14,512 nt of DNA from Thermodesulfovibrionales bacterium (lineage in GTDB: Bacteria > Nitrospirota > Thermodesulfovibrionia > Thermodesulfovibrionales > SM23-35): NCBI GenBank assembly GCA_022865525.1, contig JALHSV010000177.1, forward strand, positions 1 through 14,512. The letters run 5' to 3'. Below the pieces are notes generated by a model, which made no database searches, had not been told where the DNA came from, and saw only the letters and a list, made by a program, of their open reading frames with translations. Made by a program: the position numbers and the translations under genes. Shown here one piece after another: positions 1-4,549 of this stretch (the first letter of the stretch is position 1; every line of letters begins with the position of its first letter).

Positions 1-1
1 A

Positions 2-40
2 GTTTCCAAGGTTATTTCTATGCAGCTTGTTGAGGCGTGA
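2..40 (+). CDS. Possible C-terminal end of an upstream gene (partial)
   Basis: An open frame enters from the left edge, reads VSKVISMQLVEA and ends at TGA. It is protein-like, and it ends before the candidate promoter and dyads of the next gene, which would suit the 3' end of a neighbour. Twelve residues are too few to name a family, and chance is a real alternative. Confidence 0.25.
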   Translation, partial: VSKVISMQLVEA

Positions 41-54
41 GTATCGATCTCCTC

Positions 55-84
55 TTTTCATATACCTTCCCTCTTGTATAAAAT
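55..84 (+). promoter_or_regulatory. Candidate promoter for the glcD-usp operon
   Basis: TTTTCA (55-60) is followed after 16 bp by TATAAA (77-82), or after 18 bp by TAAAAT (79-84). The -10 region is good and the -35 is weak. It lies about 135 bp ahead of the first start codon, leaving room for a leader that contains the dyads listed separately. This is inference from sequence resemblance only. Confidence 0.35.
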
Positions 85-144
85 ACATAAAGCTGTTATG
101 AGAACAAAACTGTTCCGTGATGAGGAAGTAAGTTCTAACCCGCA

Positions 145-204
145 TTATTCATAAACTGGACGGCGGATACTGTATCTGCCGGCATACACAAAATTTATGA
201 ATAA
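145..204. repeat. Nested inverted repeats in the glcD leader
   Basis: The outer arms are a perfect 11-bp inverted repeat, TTATTCATAAA (145-155) and TTTATGAATAA (194-204). Inside lies a second, almost perfect dyad at 161-181: CGGC pairs with GCCG and GATAC pairs with GTATC around a central T. A smaller dyad, GAACA-AAAC-TGTTC, lies upstream at 102-115. The structure could be an operator, a transcript hairpin, or a small mobile repeat with terminal inverted repeats. No T-tract follows, so it is not a standard terminator. Confidence 0.6.
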
Positions 205-219
205 AGCAGGCTAAAGATA

Positions 220-1581
220 ATGAATATAGCCCAAATAGGAGATCAATTTCCTGACATAACAATATCTACTGCTCCTGAGGACATCATCTGCTATGGCTTT
301 GATGCCTCAGGAATTGAGGTATGCCCATCTGCTATTATCTGGCCTAACAATACAGCAGATGTTGTTAAGGTGATGAAATATGCCTATGAGAAAGAAATCC
401 CTGTTGTTCCCAGGGGAGCCGGGACAGGGATGACAGCAGGGGCGGTACCATCAAAAGGTTCCATCGTCTTGAGTTTCGAAAAAATGAAGAAAATCATAGA
501 GATAGACGCGGAAAACCTGAATGTTCTCTGCGAACCAGGAGTCATAAACGGAAAGCTTCAGCGCGAGCTCGAATGGACAGGGTTCTTTTATCCGCCTGAT
601 CCTGCGAGTATGAACTTTTGCACTCTTGGAGGTAATGTTGCAGAGAATGCAGGGGGGCCAAGGGCATTAAAATATGGTGTTACAAGGGATTACGTCATGG
701 AGATTGAGGCGGTCCTGCCGAATGGAGAAGTGATCACAACCGGAATCAAAACGACTAAGGGGGTCGTCGGATATGATTTGACGCGGTTATTTACAGGATC
801 AGAAGGTACCTTAGCAGTATTTACAAAAATCCGTTTAAAAGTTCTCCCACTTCCAGAAGAAGTCATTACATTACTTGCCATTTTTAGAAGTCTTGAATCA
901 TCAGGCGATGCTGTAACAAAGATCATATCTTCAAAAATAATTCCCAGGACTCTTGAGTTTATGGATAGGAATGCAATAGAGGCAGTTGAAAATTTCAAAC
1001 CCATAGGGCTTCCGAGAGATGCCGAGGCTGTGCTCCTCATAGAACTTGACGGACAGCCATCCACAATAACAAGAGAGGCCGAAAAAGTAATTGCGCTCTG
1101 TTCGAAACTTGGTGCAGAAATCAGGATGGCAAAAGATGAATTTGCAAAAAATAATCTGTGGGCATCACGACGTGCTCTTTCCCCTGCCCTTTATCATATA
1201 AAACCCACCAAAATAAACGAGGATATCGTTGTCCCCCGGAACAAGCTAACAGAAATGCTGAGGCGCCTGAGGACGCTTTCTGAAAAAAGCGGCATTGCAA
1301 TAGTGAACTTTGGCCATGCAGGGGACGGGAATATTCATGTGAATATCATGGTTGACAAGGCGGATGAAGACGAATACCAGAGAGGATTAGGACTCGTTGA
1401 GCAGATATTCAGGGATACCCTTGAACTCGGGGGTACAATTTCGGGTGAGCATGGCATTGGTCTCACAAAAGCAGGGTATATTGATATGGAGCTTTCCGAG
1501 AGAGAGCTAAAAATCATGGAGTCCATAAAAAAAGTTTTTGATCCAAAAAAAATCCTTAATCCGGGAAAGATTTTCTCATGA
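220..1581 (+). CDS. glcD: FAD-linked 2-hydroxy-acid oxidase/dehydrogenase, GlcD/D-lactate dehydrogenase type
   Basis: This 453-residue flavoprotein probably oxidises glycolate, D-lactate or a related 2-hydroxy acid to the keto acid. The N-terminal PCMH-type FAD-binding domain (about 35-210) has the pyrophosphate loop PRGAGTGMTAGA (64-75) and TLGGNVAENAGG (135-146). The C-terminal FAD-oxidase domain carries FGHAGDGNIH (364-373), the usual metal/substrate histidine motif, and SGEHGIG (408-414). Length and motif order are normal for the family. ATG 220 is used; TAAAGAT just upstream gives only a weak ribosome site. The stop overlaps the usp start by ATGA, so the two are probably cotranslated. 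No GlcE or GlcF partner is visible downstream; one could lie beyond the left edge. The family is clear, but the substrate cannot be told from sequence. Confidence 0.85.
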   Translation: MNIAQIGDQFPDITISTAPEDIICYGFDASGIEVCPSAIIWPNNTADVVKVMKYAYEKEIPVVPRGAGTGMTAGAVPSKGSIVLSFEKMKKIIEIDAENLNVLCEPGVINGKLQRELEWTGFFYPPDPASMNFCTLGGNVAENAGGPRALKYGVTRDYVMEIEAVLPNGEVITTGIKTTKGVVGYDLTRLFTGSEGTLAVFTKIRLKVLPLPEEVITLLAIFRSLESSGDAVTKIISSKIIPRTLEFMDRNAIEAVENFKPIGLPRDAEAVLLIELDGQPSTITREAEKVIALCSKLGAEIRMAKDEFAKNNLWASRRALSPALYHIKPTKINEDIVVPRNKLTEMLRRLRTLSEKSGIAIVNFGHAGDGNIHVNIMVDKADEDEYQRGLGLVEQIFRDTLELGGTISGEHGIGLTKAGYIDMELSERELKIMESIKKVFDPKKILNPGKIFS

Positions 1582-2465
1582 AAATATTACTTCCCACAGA
1601 CGGGTCAGAACATTCTGAAGCAGCGGCACAATTTCTCCTCAGACTCAATTTGTCCTCGCATGACGAAATCGCCATCCTACACGTCATAAGTGATGAGCCA
1701 TTTCAAGATACTGAGGACTATTACTCCAGGAGAATCAGGGAGATCAAGCAATTCATCGCTCCTAAAATACTCGATAATACGATGAAAATCCTCAAATCAG
1801 TCCCTGCAAAACTCGATGTAGTTATCATGACCGGTTATCCTGATACATGCATTCTTGATGCTGCAGGAAATCGGAATGCTGATCTGATTGTCATGGGTCC
1901 CAAAAGAGTGAAGGGAATTCAGTCACGTATCGTTGGAAGTACAACGAAATCGGTCTCTATCAATTCCCCAAAACCGGTACTCGTCATTAAACCTCCTCAG
2001 CGGGAAGTCCTGGAAAAAATGAAAATACTTTTTCCGACAGATGGCTCTGAGTATGCACGGAAAGCCGGGGAGATATTAACATTACTCCCATTTCATGATA
2101 CTACGGAAATAACCATACTCCATGTGATCACGCCGGCTTTTTATGATATTCCCGAAAAGTTCAAAACGAAAATGGATACAGAAATGAAGGAAGATGTGAA
2201 ACGTCTTATGGATAAGGAAGTTGAGGACTCCGATGAGATATTTGCACACACGATACATTACCTAAATAAACGATTTTCACATTTCAATTCACTGACAAAG
2301 GTAGGAGATCCCACGGATGAAATCCTGCAAACCGCATATGAATTACAACCGGACATCATTGCACTTGGCAGCAAGGGAATGGGAGGGTTCAGAGGAATAA
2401 TCGGCAGTATCTCAAGATATATCCTCAGTGTTGCTGAATGCTCTGTCCTTATAGGGAAAACATGA
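1578..2465 (+). CDS. Universal stress protein with two UspA domains
   Basis: This 295-residue cytoplasmic protein contains two tandem UspA domains, about 1-138 and 148-293. Each opens with the same beta-strand signature (KILLPTDGSEHS and KILFPTDGSEYA), so the gene is a head-to-tail duplication. The second domain keeps an ATP-binding-like loop, GSKGMGG then GS (264-277), one residue shorter between glycines than the G-2X-G-9X-G(S/T) consensus. The first is degenerate (GPKRVKG then GST, 107-122). A nucleotide-binding second half and a structural first half are therefore likely, as in many tandem Usps. It starts inside the end of the preceding oxidase gene (ATGA), which suggests translational coupling and joint control. 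Function beyond stress-linked nucleotide binding is unknown. Confidence 0.88.
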   Translation: MKILLPTDGSEHSEAAAQFLLRLNLSSHDEIAILHVISDEPFQDTEDYYSRRIREIKQFIAPKILDNTMKILKSVPAKLDVVIMTGYPDTCILDAAGNRNADLIVMGPKRVKGIQSRIVGSTTKSVSINSPKPVLVIKPPQREVLEKMKILFPTDGSEYARKAGEILTLLPFHDTTEITILHVITPAFYDIPEKFKTKMDTEMKEDVKRLMDKEVEDSDEIFAHTIHYLNKRFSHFNSLTKVGDPTDEILQTAYELQPDIIALGSKGMGGFRGIIGSISRYILSVAECSVLIGKT

Positions 2466-2583
2466 GTTCTGAGGAAACCATATAATGAGCAAGGCAACCA
2501 CAACGATCGGCTTGTCTGGAAACAGGTCAATCTCTTTGATCCGGCTATCCCATTTTCCGCAGAGGAATCGGAAGACTTGCTCA
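2466..2583 (+). other. Protein-like open frame continuing after the usp stop (possible gene fragment)
   Basis: In the same frame as usp, just after its TGA, the sequence reads a protein-like stretch with no early stop, including DRLVWKQVNLFDPAIPFSAE and then ESEDLLID. It loses sense where the recombinase remnant begins on the other strand, near 2580. There is no start codon. A different frame has ATG 2485 after TGAGG, but its translation is rich in Ser, Thr and Arg and does not look like a protein. This may be the 5' part of a gene whose start was lost, or a chance open frame. Confidence 0.25.
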
Positions 2584-2894
2584 TTGACCCTCATAGAGGG
2601 AATCAAGCGGACTTATTGGGGCATTCGCCATGTTTCTGAGCACATGGGTATAGACCATCGTGGTCTCCACGTTTTTGTGCCGGAGAAGACTTTGATCTTC
2701 CCTTCCAGAAATTCGATCACTGCAGTTTCCTGATATTCATCAGAAGCAATATCCCGCTGTCGTGCAAAGGCAAGAAACCTGCTTACCCTATAGGCAAAGT
2801 ACGGTGCGTTCTTTTCCTGCACAAGTTTCCGTTCCTGAAGAAACCTCTGAAACTCAGGGAGTACGTTGAAAGATTCTCGTGACAAATTTCCCAT
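2581..2894 (-). pseudogene. Remnant of an integron-type tyrosine recombinase with the catalytic core deleted
   Basis: Reading leftward from ATG 2894, about 65 residues match the N-terminal SAM-like domain of tyrosine recombinases (LPEFQRFLQERKLVQEKNAP, then YRVSRFLAFARQRD). Around 2694-2702 homology jumps, in another frame, to the extreme C-terminus: QSLLRHKNVETTMVYTHVL, then SPLDSLYEGQ and TGA at 2583-2581. That tail holds the second catalytic His region and the nucleophilic Tyr (VYTH). The THVL plus SPLDxL ending is what integron integrases such as IntI1 have. Everything between, including the first catalytic Arg and the HxLRH box, is missing, so the protein cannot be active. It is divergent from the cassette-like unit that follows, as intI is from its array. 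An alternative is a non-integron Xer/phage integrase of the same superfamily. Confidence 0.75.
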
Positions 2895-3051
2895 GTTTTA
2901 CCCACTGCTTTTTTCGCCATATGACCATAAAAAGCCCAAAGCCGTTTTTTTAATTTTCGTTATTCCTTAATATGTTCTTTGCTTCTCATCTCCGATTCTA
3001 TATGGCATAGTGCTATCATGAATCTGAAAAAGCCCATTGGGTATAGTAATT

Positions 3052-3058
3052 GTTCGGT
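3052..3058 (+). other. Candidate 5' recombination boundary of a gene cassette
   Basis: GTTCGGT lies 9 bases before the ATG of the 198-residue gene and fits the integron core consensus GTTRRRY at six of seven positions. It is the exact reverse complement of ACCGAAC at 3615-3621; with one more base on each side the match is 8 bp, GTTCGGTG (3052-3059) against CACCGAAC (3614-3621). In inserted cassettes, the first bases (TTRRRY) are expected to be complementary to the left core of that cassette's own attC. That is the relation seen here. Confidence 0.5.
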
Positions 3059-3671
3059 GAGAATAAATGAAGGATAATACGATAGACAGAATATCTCCTG
3101 AACAGGCCTTAGAAATACTGAGGGGTTTGGCGAGAAATAATCCAGCGATCAAGAAACAGATTGAAAATAAAGCGGAAGAGATCCTAAAAGAAATAAGTGT
3201 TGAAGATATCTGCGAAGAAGTCTATTCAGCCTTAGACGGAATCGATGTTGAAGAATTGTGGGATCGCTCAGGACCTATCAGATATGGCTATTCAGCACCA
3301 GGAGAGATGGCGGTTGAGATGATGGAAGAAGAACTGGAACCATTTAACAGAGAAGTCTTCAAGTACCTTGAAATGGGGATGGCTAAAGAGGCCAAGCTTT
3401 ACAGTATGGGCATTTTAAAAGGAATATATCAGTACGAACAGGAATCAAAATCGGAATTCAAAGATTGGGCTGCGGATGTTCCTGCTGAATGCTTCGGATA
3501 TTTATTGTTGGAGTGGAAGAAAAGAGCAAGTAATGAGAACGACCTTAAAGAGATGGGCGAGTTCATCGAGAAAAAATGCGGTAAGTGGGCAAAGTGGGCA
3601 CTGAAAGCAGGACCACCGAACCAGTCGCTGCAGCCAATCGCCGATAAATCCGGCGCTGGCTGAGCTTGTTG
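3053..3671 (+). mobile_element. Candidate integron gene cassette (one gene plus attC-like site)
   Basis: The unit runs from TTCGGT at 3053 to the G of the right core at 3671, about 619 bp. It contains one promoterless-looking gene starting close to the left boundary and a folded recombination-site-like element overlapping its 3' end. The boundary 7-mer and the left core of the site are exact complements, and a recombinase remnant of integron type lies divergently upstream. These are the standard parts of a cassette in first position. The core sequences each deviate at one consensus position, and the recombinase is dead, so mobility now would need an enzyme in trans. Confidence 0.5.
3067..3663 (+). 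CDS. Hypothetical helical acidic protein, cassette-borne
   Basis: I do not recognise a named family in this 198-residue protein. It has no signal peptide or membrane segment, looks almost wholly helical, and is acidic (for example VEMMEEELEPFN near 79-90). Notable positions are EELWDRSG (58-65), a Cys in the AECFGYLLLEWKK segment and a C-terminal KKCGKWAKWALKAG. The last 16 residues, PPNQSLQPIADKSGAG, differ in style and are encoded by the attC-like site, so the original protein probably ended near 180 and now reads through the recombination site. GGTGAG, 6 bp ahead of ATG 3067, is a fair ribosome site. Codon use and context differ from the housekeeping genes around it. A role in stress or defence is possible for a cassette gene, but nothing in the sequence shows one. 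Confidence 0.65.
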   Translation: MKDNTIDRISPEQALEILRGLARNNPAIKKQIENKAEEILKEISVEDICEEVYSALDGIDVEELWDRSGPIRYGYSAPGEMAVEMMEEELEPFNREVFKYLEMGMAKEAKLYSMGILKGIYQYEQESKSEFKDWAADVPAECFGYLLLEWKKRASNENDLKEMGEFIEKKCGKWAKWALKAGPPNQSLQPIADKSGAG

Positions 3672-3677
3672 TTAACC
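3615..3677 (+). repeat. attC-like recombination site
   Basis: The 63-bp element has, in order: left core ACCGAAC (3615-3621), a 5-nt spacer, arm GCTGCAGCC (3627-3635), inner stem CGCCG/CGGCG (3639-3643 and 3651-3655) around a 7-nt loop, arm GGCTGAGC (3658-3665), a 5-nt spacer, and right core GTTAACC (3671-3677). The arms pair as GCT-CAGCC with GGCTG-AGC, leaving one unpaired G on one side, like the extrahelical base of real attC sites. AAC pairs with GTT at the ends. Both cores miss the RYYYAAC/GTTRRRY consensus at one position. The equal 5-nt spacers and the lone bulge make a chance hairpin less likely. Confidence 0.55.
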
Positions 3678-3699
3678 CGAAAATAATAGAAAATAGAAA

Positions 3700-3939
3700 A
3701 TGGGAAAACCGCCGATCAACTTGAAAGTTCGTCTTCCCCGGTATGAGTCTCCGCGAAATGAATGGAGAAAAAAACTTCATGCCGGCATTATAACAGCAAT
3801 AAAAGACAAAGGCATTAAATACACTTCTGATCTAAAACTGGAACTTCATATCACGCTTTACCTTGCAGAGCCACGGCTTGGGCCACTTACAAATCAGAAA
3901 ATACAAAGAAACATAGCCACCGAAATAAGAATTTGTTAA
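3700..3939 (+). pseudogene. Truncated RusA-like nuclease ORF with internal out-of-frame deletion
   Basis: ATG 3700 opens a 79-residue frame whose first 55-60 residues (KVRLPRYESPRNEWRKKLHA, then LKLELHITLYLAEP) resemble the start of small RusA-type endonuclease-like proteins. After AEP the frame changes character. In the +1-shifted frame, codons from about 3870 to TAG 3914-3916 read SHGLGHLQIRKYKET, which looks like a natural C-terminus of the same kind of protein. The middle, including the Asp-rich active-site region expected of RusA, is absent. The gene starts 28 bp after the right core of the attC-like site, the place for a second cassette, but no second attC is visible. The family name is tentative and from memory; the break in the reading frame is clearer. 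Confidence 0.45.
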
Positions 3940-3972
3940 AATAACTTCAAGCGAAAAAAGGAGTTATCATAA
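3935..3972 (+). promoter_or_regulatory. Candidate operator and ribosome site of the antitoxin gene
   Basis: Two small dyads precede the antitoxin: GTTA-AAA-TAAC (3935-3945) and TTAT-C-ATAA (3964-3972), the second running into the start codon. AAGGAG (3958-3963) sits 8 bp before ATG 3972, a strong ribosome site. Type II antitoxins commonly bind dyads over their own promoter, so these are plausible autoregulatory sites, but both are short. Confidence 0.35.
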
Positions 3973-4172
3973 TGAGCAAAATACAAGATATCGAAAGAAA
4001 AGTCCAGGGACTAAATCCTGATGAACTTCAGGCTTTTAGAAAATGGTTCTGGGATTTCGACGCGCAAGAATGGGATCGTCAGTTTGAACAAGATGCTTTA
4101 TCGGGCAAGCTCGACTCACTGGCCGAGACATCCATCAAAGCGTTTAAGTCCGGTCACTGCTCTGAAATTTGA
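3972..4172 (+). CDS. Antitoxin of a type II toxin-antitoxin pair
   Basis: This 66-residue cytoplasmic protein matches a common small antitoxin style: an N-terminal helix (SKIQDIERKVQGLNPDEL, 2-19), then FRKWFWDFDAQEWDRQFEQD (23-42), then ALSGKLDSLAETSIKAFKSG and a short C-terminal end HCSEI. Such proteins normally pair with a RelE/ParE-fold toxin encoded immediately downstream, starting within the antitoxin stop codon. That arrangement is seen here: the toxin start TTG overlaps the antitoxin TGA. The antitoxin looks intact, with a strong ribosome site, while the toxin is cut short, so it now has no intact local partner. It might still neutralise a homologous toxin elsewhere or be a relic. Toxin-antitoxin genes are frequent integron cargo, but no attC-like site is visible next to it. 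Confidence 0.65.
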   Translation: MSKIQDIERKVQGLNPDELQAFRKWFWDFDAQEWDRQFEQDALSGKLDSLAETSIKAFKSGHCSEI

Positions 4173-4342
4173 AGCATTTTGCCTCGCCGGAGTTTTGGGG
4201 ACTCTATAGGGCACTGCCGCAGTCTGTTCAAGACCTTGCAGACAGAACGTTATTAAAAAATGACCCTCGTCATCCTTTTGCAATCTCTCCCTCAGCGATT
4301 TTTGCGCCTATGTGCTGGGCGCCTCCCAACGGTCCGCTCTGA
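4169..4342 (+). pseudogene. Truncated RelE/ParE-like toxin
   Basis: TTG 4169, overlapping the antitoxin stop by TTGA, opens a frame beginning LKHFASPEFWGLYRALP and continuing VQDLADRTLLKNDPRHPF. This is the typical N-terminal third of the toxin that accompanies this antitoxin. After about residue 37 (near 4277-4282) similarity ends, and the remaining codons to TGA 4340-4342 are antisense to a methylglyoxal synthase fragment. The toxin's beta-sheet and C-terminal catalytic residues are therefore missing and it should be inactive. The breakpoint coincides with the end of the other fossil, so a single rearrangement probably joined them. Confidence 0.65.
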
Positions 4343-4410
4343 AGCTTGTTGATCTCGACGCCGAGCTCCTTCTCAAGAAGGCTTCCCGTTGTCCCGGTGT
4401 CATCCTTGAA
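4270..4410 (-). pseudogene. mgsA: Internal fragment of methylglyoxal synthase
   Basis: The minus strand encodes TGTTGSLLEKELGVEINKLQ followed by SGPLGGAQHIGAKIAEGEI, which matches the phosphate-binding TGTTG loop and the SGPxGGDQQxGA stretch of methylglyoxal synthase, the enzyme converting dihydroxyacetone phosphate to methylglyoxal. An in-frame TAA lies directly before the fragment (4413-4411) and TGA ends it at 4272-4270. The catalytic Asp-containing start of the enzyme and the FFWDPL region after AEGEI are both absent. In the retained GGDQQ motif the Asp is Ala and the first Gln is followed by His. It is about 46 codons of a protein normally about 130-150 residues long, with no start signal, so it is a fossil. 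Confidence 0.7.
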
Positions 4411-4466
4411 TTAACTCAAAGGATCACCTTAACCAGGCGATTGAAAAAATACGCAGGAATGAGTAA
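4410..4466 (+). pseudogene. Possible C-terminal scrap of an aminotransferase-like gene
   Basis: Between an in-frame TGA (4407-4409) and TAA (4464-4466) the plus strand reads INSKDHLNQAIEKIRRNE. This resembles the end of class I aminotransferases, where a Ser-containing strand is followed by a helix of the type ENLxEAIxRI. Eighteen residues are little to go on, and the resemblance may be chance. Its place beside three other fragments makes a remnant plausible. Confidence 0.22.
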
Positions 4467-4469
4467 TAT
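4441..4469 (+). promoter_or_regulatory. Sigma70-type promoter of the aromatic amino-acid operon
   Basis: TTGAAA (4441-4446) and TAATAT (4464-4469) are separated by exactly 17 bp. Each hexamer matches the consensus at four to five positions. The site is about 80 bp before the pheA start and follows a region of broken genes, so it is the natural start of the pheA-to-cmk transcript. The leader has a repeated ATCAGAG (near 4480 and 4514) but no obvious Phe/Tyr-rich leader peptide or terminator, so classical attenuation is not evident. Confidence 0.55.
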
Positions 4470-4549
4470 TAATCTCTAAACATCAGAGGGGGAAACAGCA
4501 AGCTTCTTGATTTATCAGAGAAAAATAAGAATCATTGCTGAACACGTGT

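Noticed and set aside
2485..2733. 82-residue plus-strand ORF starting at ATG 2485 after TGAGG
   Set aside because: Most of it is antisense to the recombinase remnant, its composition is not protein-like, and a different frame over the first 100 bases looks better.
3935..3945. GTTAAAATAAC read as a further integron core site
   Set aside because: The last position breaks GTTRRRY, there is no matching complement or attC fold nearby, and it is better explained as a small operator dyad.
4475..4549. Attenuator or T-box-like leader before pheA
   Set aside because: I found no leader peptide rich in Phe or Tyr codons, no terminator hairpin with a T-tract and no T-box sequence; only a short ATCAGAG direct repeat.
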